Assembly (NCBI RefSeq): GCF_002931235.1
Contig: NZ_PSTT01000007.1
Coordinates: forward strand, 1-34,125
Direction: 5' to 3'
DNA length: 34,125 nucleotides
Source of the DNA: Subtercola sp. Z020
GTDB taxonomy: Bacteria > Actinomycetota > Actinomycetes > Actinomycetales > Microbacteriaceae
Position 1 is the first letter of the stretch; every line of letters starts with the position of its first letter. The position numbers were made by a program, and so were the translations under genes. The notes beneath the pieces were generated by a model. That model saw only the letters and a list, made by a program, of their open reading frames with translations. It ran no database searches and was not told the DNA's origin. Positions 27,249 through 34,125 of the stretch are shown here, piece after piece.

Positions 27249-29432
27249 AACGCCACGAGCACCAGCAGCACGGCTGCCCGAGAAGCCGGTGTCTCCGCGC
27301 ACTTCCTCCCGCACATCCAGGGCCTCAGGGCAATCGCGGTGCTGCTCGTCGTCATCTACCACTTCTGGCCCGGCCGGCTCACGGGCGGGTACATCGGCGT
27401 CGATGTGTTCTTCGTCATCTCCGGCTTTCTGATCACCCAGCAGCTCTCCCGCGAGCTCGAGCGCACCGATCGCATCCGGCTGCCCACCTTCTGGGCCAAG
27501 CGGGTGCGGCGACTCCTGCCTGCAGCGCTGCTCGTGCTGCTGTTCAGCGCGGTCATGACGCTCACGCTGATGCCGCTGAGCGCGCTCGCAGAGAACGTGC
27601 GCGAAATTCTCGCGAGCACGTTCTACGTCGAGAACTGGGCGCTCGCGGCCAGTTCCGTCGACTACCTCGCGGCCGCGAACGATGCGTCGCTCGTGCAGCA
27701 CTACTGGTCGCTGTCGCTCGAGGAGCAGTTCTACCTCGTCTGGCCGATCCTGCTGATGGGTGCGTCGGTGTTCGGGGTGCGGCGGCTCGCCCGACGGCGC
27801 GGGGCCTCGGGCGCGGCTGCGGCATCCGGAGCCGCCGTCGGGCAGAGCCGCTGGAACGCGATGATCACCCTGGTCGTGGTGGCCACCGTGGTGTCGTTCG
27901 TGCTCTCGGTGGTGTTCACCCAGAACGACCCCGCGTCGGCGTACTTCGTCACCTACACGCGCGTGTGGGAGTTCGGTATCGGGGCGATCCTCGCCCTCAT
28001 CCCGCGGCTGCGGCCCGTGCGGGTCTGGCAGAGCAACCTGCTCGGCTACGCGGGCATCGTCGCGGTGATCGGCGCGGCCTTCGTCTACGATCGCAACACC
28101 CCGTTCCCGGGCTACGCCGCCCTGCTCCCCGTGCTCGGCACCGCAGCGATCATCGCCTCCCACCGCTCGGTTCGACGGCTCGACGCCGCAAGCGTGCTCG
28201 GCAGCCGGGTTCCGCGGTTCATCGGTGACATCTCGTACTCGCTCTACCTCTGGCACTGGCCGCTGATCGTGGTGGCGCCCTTCGTGCCCGGCTGGGGCCT
28301 CTCGATCTACAACCGCATCGCGCTGCTGGCGATCTGCTTCCTGCTCGCCTGGCTGACGAAGAAGTTCGTCGAAGACCCGACCCGCCGCTGGAGCTTGTGG
28401 ACCACCCGCAGACCACGCGTCAGCTTCGGCTTCATGGTCGCGGGCATGGCCGTCGCGAGCCTCGTCATCGGCGGGGTCTCCGCGGTGCAGCAGCCCAAGT
28501 ACGAGGCGGCGGCCACCGAACTCGCGTCGACCGTGGCGAACCTGCCCGAGTGCTTCGGGGCGGCCTCGGCCGCGAGCCCCGTGGTCACGGGGGCGCTGGC
28601 GTCGTCGGTGTTGGCGGTCGGCACGCCCGGCTGCACGAATGCGGCACTGGCCGAGACGATCATCCCGTCACCCGGCTTCGGCAACGCCGACCGGCCGAGC
28701 CACCCCGAGTGCCTCGTGACGCTGAACGACTCGAACCTCTCTGCCTGCCACTTCGGTTCGAGCGACCCGGCGGCGAAGCGCGTCGCGTTGATCGGCGACA
28801 GCCACGCCTACCAGCTGCTCGGCCCGTTCATGCAACTCGCCGACCGCAACGGCTGGGCCCTCACCACTTACATCAAGGGCGGTTGCACCTGGAACACCGA
28901 CGCCATGACCGGTGCCGACGCCTTCTCGGTCTCGTGCAACACATGGCGCTCGAACCTGACGGCCGAGCTGGCTTCTGTGCAGCCGTTCGACGCCGTGTTC
29001 ACGGCCTCGCTCGCCGATGAGGCCGCGCCGGGCACCTCAGAGCAGGGCGCGGCCCTCGCCGCGGGCTTCAGCGCCGCGTGGCAGCAGGTGACGTCGAAGG
29101 GAACGCCCGTCGTCACGATGGTCGACAACCCGTCGTGGAGCGACGACCCGAACAAGTGCCTGCGCACCGAAGACCCGGCCGACTGCGCCGAGCCGCGCTC
29201 CGAGGGGCTCGTGGCCGACCCGCCCGTCGCGCAGGCGGCCGCCGAGGCCTCCGCCGCCGGCCAGAACGTCACACTGCTCGACTTCACCAGCACCTTCTGC
29301 ACGGCAGACGACTGCCTGGCCGTGATCGGGGGCGCCAACGTCTACCGCGACCAGGATCACCTGACGAACACGTTCGCCATGACGATGGCACCGTACTTCG
29401 AGTCCGCGATGCTCGCGGCGCTCGCGCGCTGA
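27246..29432 (+). CDS. Acyltransferase-3 / SGNH envelope acyltransferase (OatA/OafB-like)
   Basis: The 728-residue protein has an acyltransferase-3 membrane domain in the first 390 or so residues, with about ten helices and the marks HIQGLRAIAVLLVVIYHF near 22-39 (catalytic His), GYIGVDVFFVISGFLIT near 49-65 and FWAKRVRRLLPA. A long extracytoplasmic part carries an SGNH hydrolase-like domain: VALIGDSHAYQLLG near 514-527 (nucleophile Ser) and YRDQDHLTNTFA near 700-712 (catalytic Asp and His). Such fusions move acyl groups to peptidoglycan, polysaccharides or lipoglycans outside the membrane; the acceptor here is unknown. Six cysteines in the outer region could form disulfides. It stands alone, divergent from the YdeI-like gene. 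Confidence 0.88.
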   Translation: MNATSTSSTAAREAGVSAHFLPHIQGLRAIAVLLVVIYHFWPGRLTGGYIGVDVFFVISGFLITQQLSRELERTDRIRLPTFWAKRVRRLLPAALLVLLFSAVMTLTLMPLSALAENVREILASTFYVENWALAASSVDYLAAANDASLVQHYWSLSLEEQFYLVWPILLMGASVFGVRRLARRRGASGAAAASGAAVGQSRWNAMITLVVVATVVSFVLSVVFTQNDPASAYFVTYTRVWEFGIGAILALIPRLRPVRVWQSNLLGYAGIVAVIGAAFVYDRNTPFPGYAALLPVLGTAAIIASHRSVRRLDAASVLGSRVPRFIGDISYSLYLWHWPLIVVAPFVPGWGLSIYNRIALLAICFLLAWLTKKFVEDPTRRWSLWTTRRPRVSFGFMVAGMAVASLVIGGVSAVQQPKYEAAATELASTVANLPECFGAASAASPVVTGALASSVLAVGTPGCTNAALAETIIPSPGFGNADRPSHPECLVTLNDSNLSACHFGSSDPAAKRVALIGDSHAYQLLGPFMQLADRNGWALTTYIKGGCTWNTDAMTGADAFSVSCNTWRSNLTAELASVQPFDAVFTASLADEAAPGTSEQGAALAAGFSAAWQQVTSKGTPVVTMVDNPSWSDDPNKCLRTEDPADCAEPRSEGLVADPPVAQAAAEASAAGQNVTLLDFTSTFCTADDCLAVIGGANVYRDQDHLTNTFAMTMAPYFESAMLAALAR

Positions 29433-29451
29433 GCGCCGGGAGCCGCAGGCC

Positions 29452-30378
29452 GTGGGGGGAGTGCTCGTCGGTTTCGCGATCATCGGGTTCGTCATCCTGG
29501 TCGGTTACGTCATTCAGCGGGCGAAGATCCTCCCGCCCGATGCGCTCACCTCCCTGAACCGGTTCGTCTTCTTCGTCGCGAACCCGGCCCTGCTGTTCAC
29601 CGTGATCGCGCGCGCCGACCTGACGGTGATCTTCTCGTCGTTCCTGGTGGTGACGATCATCTGCGTGGCCATCGCGGCCGGACTCTACGTCGCGCTCTCC
29701 GCGCTGTTCTTCCGGCGCCCCCTGGCCGAGACGGTCATCGGTGCCGCGGGGTCGTCGTACGTCAACGCGAACAACATCGGTCTGCCGGTCGCGGTCTACG
29801 TTCTCGGCAGCGCCCAGTTCGTGGCGCCGCTGCTGATGTTCCAGCTGATCGTGCTCGCACCCATCACGCTGACCCTGCTCGACGTGTCGACCCGGGGTGT
29901 CGTCTCGGTCAAGGCGATCCTGCTGCAGCCCGTGCGCAACCCGATCATCCTCGGCTCGCTCGCGGGCTTCGCGGTCGCGGTGTCGGGCTGGCAGGTTCCG
30001 GATGCCCTGCTCGAGCCGTTCGTGCTGATCGGTGGCGCGGCGGTGCCCGTCGTGCTGATCGCGTTCGGAATGTCACTGTCGGGGCAGCGCCCCCTGAGTG
30101 CCGGATCGGGCCGGCTCGAGATCGTGGTGGCGACGGTGCTGAAGAGCGTGGTGATGCCCGCGGCGGCCTTCGTCATCGGGCGGTTCGTGTTCCACCTCGA
30201 CCCGGAGCACCTCTTCGGGGTCGTACTGCTCGCGGCCCTGCCGACGGCGCAGAACATCTTCAACTACGCCCACCGTTACGACGTCGGCGTGGTGCTCGCG
30301 CGGGACATCGTGCTGCTCACCACGATCACCTCGGTTCCCGTGCTGCTGGTGATCGCGGCGCTGCTCGCGCCGGGCTGA
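29452..30378 (+). CDS. AEC-family permease
   Basis: The 308-residue protein belongs to the auxin efflux carrier family of small-molecule exporters. About ten helices are visible. Typical features are the N-terminal GFAIIGFVILVGYVIQRAKILPPDA loop, the broken helix SSYVNANNIGLPVAVYVLG near 100-118 that forms the carrier's crossover, and ALPTAQNIFNYAHRY near 262-276 in the second half. In bacteria, family members export malate or other acids; substrate is not assigned. GTG 29452 was chosen; GTG 29461 three codons on is an alternative. It follows the acyltransferase by 19 bases, and its last 53 bases overlap the 3' end of the opposite Pro-Ala-repeat ORF. Confidence 0.88.
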   Translation: MGGVLVGFAIIGFVILVGYVIQRAKILPPDALTSLNRFVFFVANPALLFTVIARADLTVIFSSFLVVTIICVAIAAGLYVALSALFFRRPLAETVIGAAGSSYVNANNIGLPVAVYVLGSAQFVAPLLMFQLIVLAPITLTLLDVSTRGVVSVKAILLQPVRNPIILGSLAGFAVAVSGWQVPDALLEPFVLIGGAAVPVVLIAFGMSLSGQRPLSAGSGRLEIVVATVLKSVVMPAAAFVIGRFVFHLDPEHLFGVVLLAALPTAQNIFNYAHRYDVGVVLARDIVLLTTITSVPVLLVIAALLAPG

Positions 30379-30823
30379 GCGGGGGCGAGGCCGTCGGCGG
30401 TGGCGGAGCCGGTGCCGCCGGTGCCGGTGCCGGTGCCGGTGTAGATGCCGATGCCGATGCCGATGTAGGTGTCGCTGCCGAGGATGCCGGTTCCGCTGCC
30501 AATACCGGTGCAGGTGCAGGTGCAGGTGCAGGTGCAGGGGCAGGGGCAGGTGAGGATGCGGGTGCGGCCGCCTCGCGCCGGTCGGGCGACGCGCGCAGCG
30601 CGGGCGTGTCGTCGCGCAGGGCGAGAGCGTCGCGCAGAAGCGCCGCGAGGCGCAGTGGTGACAGGTCGATCACCGCACAGTGCGTCGACCGGGGGGACTC
30701 CACGAGGTAGGCGGCGAGCCGCGCCGCGGGCGCCCGGCGCCGGCTTCTGACCGCGCGCTGGAAGAGCTCGGCGAGTTGCGCGTCGACGCCGAACATCGCA
30801 CCGTCGCCGTTCGAGTCGAGCAT
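30326..30823 (-). CDS. Hypothetical protein with a long Pro-Ala repeat tail
   Basis: The 165-residue frame has a helical N-terminal part of about 95 residues (AQLAELFQRAVRSRRRAPAARLAAYLVESP, then VIDLSPLRLAALLRDALALRDD) whose codon use has the G/C third bases normal for this genome. The remainder is Pro/Ala/Ser/Thr-rich, coded by hexanucleotide repeats. ATG 30823 is preferred over ATG 30868, because the bases between use unusual codons. The tail overlaps the end of the AEC gene on the other strand by 53 bases, so the last few codons may be an accident of lost stop codons. No family recognised; reality of the N-terminal part moderate, of the tail lower. Confidence 0.5.
   Translation of the reverse strand: MLDSNGDGAMFGVDAQLAELFQRAVRSRRRAPAARLAAYLVESPRSTHCAVIDLSPLRLAALLRDALALRDDTPALRASPDRREAAAPASSPAPAPAPAPAPAPAPVLAAEPASSAATPTSASASASTPAPAPAPAAPAPPPPTASPPLSPARAAPRSPAAREPR
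30411..30552. repeat. Hexanucleotide repeat tract
   Basis: Runs of GGTGCC (about 30411-30440), GATGCC (about 30443-30464) and GGTGCA (about 30508-30537), then GGGGCA units, separated by short breaks. Read leftwards they encode Pro-Ala, Ala-Ser and similar dipeptides. The period of six keeps frame whatever the number of units, so the tract can vary in length without breaking the ORF. Confidence 0.8.
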
Positions 30824-30990
30824 CCGGGGTCGCCTCACTGTCGTACTGCCGCCCCCTGATATGAGCATACCTCATTGACCCAGAAGCGGCCACTCTTTCC
30901 TGCGCCCCCGCGGCCCAGCTACGCTCGATCCACGCGATCGACCCACACCCGATCGACCCTGGCACGAACAACTCGACGAGGAGGAAGGCG
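30824..30990. promoter_or_regulatory. Divergent upstream region of the Pro-Ala protein and GNAT genes
   Basis: Contains the imperfect palindrome ATGAG-CATAC-CTCAT near 30861-30875, the 10-base direct repeat CGATCGACCC at 30935 and 30950, a related CGATCCAC at 30926, and a plausible -10 TACGCT at 30920-30925 for the GNAT gene. No strong -35 is seen. Confidence 0.3.
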
Positions 30991-32085
30991 TTGGTCTCGT
31001 TCTCACTCGACCGCCTCGCCATCCCCGACTCGCTCGAGGGCCCGGGGGCCGCCGACTTTCGCGCATCCATCGACGTGCGGAACGCCAGCGAGGCGAAGGC
31101 GTACGGCACCGTCGAGGTCGTCTATCCCCCCGAAGGGCTCTTTGCGGCCTGGCACGACCCGCACGAGCAGAAGACGCTGTGGGTCGCCCGGGTCGACGGC
31201 CGCGTCGTCGGCCGCGCCGTGCACGAGTCGCAGCTCGGCACCGAGAGCGAGGTCGGGTGGGGCGATGTCGACGTGCACCCCGCCTTCGAGCGGCTCGGTA
31301 TCGGTCGGGCGCTCAGCGACGCCGTCGAGCAACGCGCCCGCGCGCTCGGCCAGCGCAGACTGCTCAGCTATGCCGTCTCGCCGAACCCTCCCGCCGCCTC
31401 GCCCGGCGACCTCCCGCGTCGCTGGCTGGTGCCGCCGACCGGCTACGGATCGCTTCCCCGCGACAACCGCGAGGTGCGGTTTCTGCTCGCGCGCGGCTAC
31501 CGGCTCGAGCAGGTCGAGCGGGCGAGTCGGCTGGCCCTGCCGATCGATGACGCTGCGGTCGCGGATGCCCGGCGGGATGCCCGTTCCGCGGCCGGTGCGC
31601 AGTACGACGTCGTCACGTGGCTGGGCCCGACCCCGGCCCGGTGGCTGACCGACCTCGCGCAGCTGCTGACGCGCATGTCGACGGATGCCCCGACCGCCGG
31701 CCTCGAGGAGCCGGAAGACGTGTGGACCCCCGAGCGCGTCGCCGCGCACGACGCTCGGGTGCACAGCGGCCCGCGCATCCAGTCGACGGCCGCCGCCCTG
31801 CACCGGCCCACCGGCCGGCTCGTCGCGTTCAACCAGCTCTCGGTGCCGTTCGATGTCGCGCGCCCGGTGAGCCAGGAGGACACGCTGGTGCTCCGGGAGC
31901 ACCGCGGGCACCGGCTCGGCATGCTGGTGAAACTCGCGAATCTCGATCAGTTGCACCGCGAGAGCCCCGGGCACCCGTCTGTTCTCACATGGAATGCCGA
32001 GGAGAACCGCCACATGCTGAGTGTGAACGAAGCGGTGGGCTTCGTTCCGATCGGGTACGAGGGGGCGTGGCGGCTCGACCTCTAG
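30991..32085 (+). CDS. Tandem GNAT-family acetyltransferase
   Basis: The 364-residue protein holds two GNAT domains in series. The first (about 60-170) has DVDVHPAFERLGIGRAL, the acetyl-CoA pyrophosphate-binding R/QxxGxG/A motif (RLGIGR). The second (about 250-364) has EHRGHRLGMLVKLANL, a matching but degenerate motif, and NEAVGFVPIGYEGAWRLDL at the end, which resembles the mycothiol-synthase-like double-GNAT proteins of actinobacteria. Acceptor is unknown. The start is TTG 30991, supported by GAGGAGG six bases upstream; no ATG fits better. It stands alone and converges on xthA. Confidence 0.82.
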   Translation: MVSFSLDRLAIPDSLEGPGAADFRASIDVRNASEAKAYGTVEVVYPPEGLFAAWHDPHEQKTLWVARVDGRVVGRAVHESQLGTESEVGWGDVDVHPAFERLGIGRALSDAVEQRARALGQRRLLSYAVSPNPPAASPGDLPRRWLVPPTGYGSLPRDNREVRFLLARGYRLEQVERASRLALPIDDAAVADARRDARSAAGAQYDVVTWLGPTPARWLTDLAQLLTRMSTDAPTAGLEEPEDVWTPERVAAHDARVHSGPRIQSTAAALHRPTGRLVAFNQLSVPFDVARPVSQEDTLVLREHRGHRLGMLVKLANLDQLHRESPGHPSVLTWNAEENRHMLSVNEAVGFVPIGYEGAWRLDL

Positions 32086-32119
32086 GGCCGGATGCCGCGC
32101 GGGTCTGTGCCGTGTGGTG

Positions 32120-32143
32120 GGCGTCGCCGCGGCCGCGGACGCC
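32120..32143. terminator. Hairpin between the GNAT and xthA genes
   Basis: GGCGTC (32120-32125) and GACGCC (32138-32143) enclose a G+C-rich palindrome. It is a possible two-way terminator in the 61-base gap between converging genes; no T-run. Confidence 0.35.
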
Positions 32144-32146
32144 GGG

Positions 32147-32986
32147 TCAGCCGAAGATCATCGGGCGGTCGTCGTCGTCTTCGGGTTCGAGCGAGAGGTC
32201 GACCACGACGGGCACGTGATCGCTCGGGGCGTCACCTTTTCGTTCGTTGCGGTCGATCCGGGCATCCTGAACCAGCGAAGCGAACGCCGGCGACCCCATG
32301 ATGAAGTCGATGCGCATGCCCTCGTTGCGGGGGAAACGGAGCTGCTTGTAGTCCCAGTAGGTGTAGCCCGTCGGCGCCAGCGGGCGCACCACGTCGCTCA
32401 GGCCGAGCGCCTCGAACTCGGCGAAGGCGGCGCGTTCGGGCGGCGACACGTGGGTCGAGCCCTCGAAGACCGACCTGTCCCACACATCGGTGTCGAGGGG
32501 GGCGATGTTCCAGTCGCCCATCAGAGCGAGGGGGGTGGTCTGATGTTCGGCGATCCACGCGCGGGTATCAGCCGCCAGCTGCTTCAGCCACGCCAGCTTG
32601 TAGTCGTAATGCGGATTGTCGAGTTCCCTGCCGTTCGGAACGTAGAGGCTCCACAGCCGCACGCCGTCGACCGTCACGCCGAGCGCGCGGGCCTCGGTGG
32701 GGAGCACGCCGTTCTCGTCGGGCTTGCCGAAGCCGGGAACGCCCTCGAAGCCGACCGAGAGGTCTTCCATCGGGAGGCGGCTGGCGAAGGCGACGCCGTT
32801 CCACTGGTTGAGGCCGTGCAGTTCGACGTCGTAGCCGGCGGCGGTGAAGGGCTCGAACGGAAACTGCGACTCGCGGCACTTGATCTCCTGCATCGCCAGA
32901 ACGTCGATGTCTTCGCGCACCAGCCAGTCCGTGACGCGGCCGACGCGGGCCCTGATCGAGTTCACATTCCAGGTGGCAACACGCAT
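32147..32986 (-). CDS. xthA: Exodeoxyribonuclease III / AP endonuclease
   Basis: The 279-residue EEP-family enzyme cuts DNA at abasic sites and removes 3' blocks in base excision repair. Catalytic and metal residues are visible: NVNSIRAR at 8-15, LAMQEIKC with Glu34, GDWNIAP with Asp158 and Asn160, RIDFIM near 225 and the closing SDHVPVVVDL with Asp256-His257. Length matches ExoIII (268). ATG 32986 is six bases after a -10-like TAGGGT, so the mRNA is probably leaderless. It is divergent from pyrE, with 524 bases between. Confidence 0.95.
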   Translation of the reverse strand: MRVATWNVNSIRARVGRVTDWLVREDIDVLAMQEIKCRESQFPFEPFTAAGYDVELHGLNQWNGVAFASRLPMEDLSVGFEGVPGFGKPDENGVLPTEARALGVTVDGVRLWSLYVPNGRELDNPHYDYKLAWLKQLAADTRAWIAEHQTTPLALMGDWNIAPLDTDVWDRSVFEGSTHVSPPERAAFAEFEALGLSDVVRPLAPTGYTYWDYKQLRFPRNEGMRIDFIMGSPAFASLVQDARIDRNERKGDAPSDHVPVVVDLSLEPEDDDDRPMIFG

Positions 32987-32998
32987 ACCACCACCCTA
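32984..32998 (-). promoter_or_regulatory. Predicted -10 box and leaderless start of xthA
   Basis: Minus-strand TAGGGT (32998-32993), six bases (GGTGGT), then ATG (32986-32984). Confidence 0.45.
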
Positions 32999-33026
32999 TT
33001 CGCTGCCGCCGACGCCGGTCGCGCCG

Positions 33027-33097
33027 CCGGCCGCGCTCCCGCGCCGCGCTACCGGCCGCCGACGCCGGCCGCGCTCCCGCGCCGCGCTACCGGCCGC
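33027..33097. repeat. 33-base direct repeat
   Basis: The 33 bases at 33027-33059 recur without a mismatch at 33065-33097, a period of 38. It lies beside the larger 171-base duplication in the xthA-pyrE gap and is not part of it. Confidence 0.85.
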
Positions 33098-33116
33098 TGC
33101 GCGCGCCCGCCGCTTC

Positions 33117-33458
33117 CGGGGAGGCCGCCGGCCTGCCCGGCCGCGCCCCGCTCTCCCGCCAAGACACTCCTCAGTCAATCCAACGCGCATACGGCCCCGG
33201 ATCGGCTGAGGGGCGTCCGGGTGAACGCCGGCGGCGGTCGGCTCCGGTCACGGCAACCGCCCGCACGGCCCGCCGGGTGCGCCGCCTCGGGGAGGCCACC
33301 CGCCAACCCGGCCACGCCCCGCGCTCCCGCCCGGACACTCCTCAGCCAATCCGACGCGAATAGGGCGCCGGATCGGCCGAGGAGTGTCCGGGTGAACGCC
33401 GGCCACGGCCGGCCGCGGTCTCGGCGAACCGCCCGCACGGCCCGCCGGGCACCGACGG
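33117..33458. repeat. Tandem duplication of a 171-base unit with an internal palindrome
   Basis: Two diverged copies, about 33117-33287 and 33288-33458. Shared landmarks lie 171-172 bases apart: CGGGGAGGCC, ACACTCCTCAG, GTCCGGGTGAACGCCGG and AACCGCCCGCACGGCCCG. Each copy has an inverted repeat: copy 1, 33163-33181 with 33199-33217 (15 Watson-Crick and 2 G-U of 19 pairs); copy 2, 33332-33353 with 33369-33390 (20 of 22). Nothing in it looks coding on either strand. It fills most of the 524-base xthA-pyrE gap. Confidence 0.8.
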
Positions 33459-33498
33459 TCGACGCCCCGCCGGTTCGCGGCGCGACCGGCGGCGAACC

Positions 33499-33513
33499 TA
33501 AACTGGCAGCGTG
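33499..33513 (+). promoter_or_regulatory. Predicted -10 box and leaderless start of pyrE
   Basis: TAAACT (33499-33504), six bases (GGCAGC), then GTG (33511-33513). This is the same hexamer as in the dnaK and clpB promoters, but with no HAIR sequence around it. Confidence 0.5.
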
Positions 33514-34059
33514 ACCGACGCACGCGAGCAGCTGATCAAGTACATCTCCGACGAGGCCGTCTTTCACGGCGACTTCACGCTGGCGAGCGGGCGGAAGGCC
33601 ACGTATTACGTCGACCTCCGCCGCGTCAGCCTCGACCACCGCGTCGCCCCGCTCATCGGCCAGGTCATGCTCGACGTGATCGCCGACATCCCCGATGTCT
33701 TCGCCGTGGGCGGCCTCACCATGGGCGCCGACCCTGTCGCCGCGGCCATCCTGCACCAGGGTGCAGCCCGCGGAGCCACCTACGACGCGTTCGTCGTGCG
33801 CAAGGAGCCCAAAGACCACGGACGCGGCCGCCAGGTCGAAGGCCCCGACCTCGCGGGCAAGCGCGTCGTGGTCGTCGAAGACACCTCGACCACGGGCGGC
33901 TCGCCCCTCACCGCCATCGCTGCGCTCGAGAAGGTGGGAGCGATCGTCGTCGGAGTTGCCGTGGTCGTCGACCGCAACACCGACGCCCGCGAGCGAATCG
34001 AGGCGGCCGGCTACCCCTACTACGCCGCCATCGGCCTCGACGACCTCGGCCTCAGCTGA
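33511..34059 (+). CDS. pyrE: Orotate phosphoribosyltransferase
   Basis: The 182-residue type I phosphoribosyltransferase makes orotidine monophosphate from orotate and PRPP in pyrimidine synthesis. The PRPP-binding loop is VVVVEDTSTTGGSPLTA near 118-134, with the acidic pair Glu-Asp; the N-terminal FHGDFTLASGRKATYYVDLR is the family start, and VRKEPKDHGRGRQVEGP is the mobile catalytic loop. Length is slightly below the 200-215 typical of enterobacteria, as in other actinobacteria. The GTG start is fixed by the leaderless promoter, since no Shine-Dalgarno sequence is present. Confidence 0.95.
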   Translation: MTDAREQLIKYISDEAVFHGDFTLASGRKATYYVDLRRVSLDHRVAPLIGQVMLDVIADIPDVFAVGGLTMGADPVAAAILHQGAARGATYDAFVVRKEPKDHGRGRQVEGPDLAGKRVVVVEDTSTTGGSPLTAIAALEKVGAIVVGVAVVVDRNTDARERIEAAGYPYYAAIGLDDLGLS

Positions 34060-34083
34060 GCCGTCGCCCGTGAGCGTGCAGCT

Positions 34084-34125
34084 GTGACGACCCCGCCTCC
34101 TTCGGCTCCGGATGCTCGGCCGGGC
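34084..34125 (+). CDS. Possible start of the next gene, cut by the window end
   Basis: GTG 34084 opens a frame that stays open to the end of the window: 14 codons rich in Pro, Ala and Ser. In actinobacteria pyrE is often followed by a SpoU/TrmH-type RNA methyltransferase, but nothing in these codons shows it. A chance open frame is equally possible. Confidence 0.25.
   Translation, partial: MTTPPPSAPDARPG

Noticed and set aside
30469-30750. A plus-strand frame through the hexanucleotide repeats
   Set aside because: It is made of Val-Gln/Arg repeats, has no ribosome site, and the downstream half is antisense to the better supported minus-strand frame.

Overview
The window is high-G+C DNA from an actinobacterium, most likely a member of the Microbacteriaceae. 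The signs are a complete C50-carotenoid cluster of the crtE-B-I-Ye-Yf-Eb type, HspR-controlled chaperone genes with HAIR operators, a polyprenol-phosphomannose-dependent mannosyltransferase (MptB type), a DUF6421 gene, and many genes that appear to start from leaderless transcripts. The genus is an inference from gene content; no rRNA or tRNA gene is visible.

Left third (1-9150): a HAD phosphatase converges on idi, which is divergent from the carotenoid operon. crtE, crtB, crtI, crtYe, crtYf and crtEb run rightwards, and four of the five junctions are 4-base overlaps, so translation is probably coupled. Idi balances IPP and DMAPP, CrtE makes GGPP, CrtB phytoene, CrtI lycopene, CrtEb adds C5 units and the CrtYe/CrtYf pair cyclises the ends, giving a decaprenoxanthin-like C50 pigment. 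A MarR regulator lies convergently at the operon's end, followed by an Atg22/UMF1-type MFS transporter.

Middle (9160-18450): dnaK-grpE-dnaJ-hspR, with two HAIR operators on the dnaK promoter, then a Cof-like HAD hydrolase, mptB on the opposite strand, and an N-domain-less clpB with its own HAIR operator. HspR, DnaK, the co-chaperones and the ClpB disaggregase form one heat-shock circuit within 9 kb.

Right half (18450-34125): mostly housekeeping and accessory genes. These are a secreted GH8 glycosidase gene broken by an in-frame amber codon, acetyl-CoA synthetase, a nitroreductase, a threonine aldolase, a small membrane protein, a DUF6421 protein, a run of small proteins (HIRAN-like, NTF2-like, YdeI/OmdA-like), an acyltransferase-3/SGNH envelope acyltransferase, an AEC permease, a Pro-Ala-repeat protein, a tandem GNAT acetyltransferase, exonuclease III and orotate phosphoribosyltransferase. 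The 524-base gap between xthA and pyrE holds two diverged tandem copies of a 171-base unit, each carrying a long palindrome.

I found no defence system, CRISPR array, prophage, insertion sequence or biosynthetic cluster beyond the carotenoid genes. The least explained items are the palindromic intergenic repeats (14370-14439 and 33117-33458), the low-complexity insertion inside CrtI, the amber-interrupted GH8 gene, the Pro-Ala repeat ORF and the DUF6421 protein.
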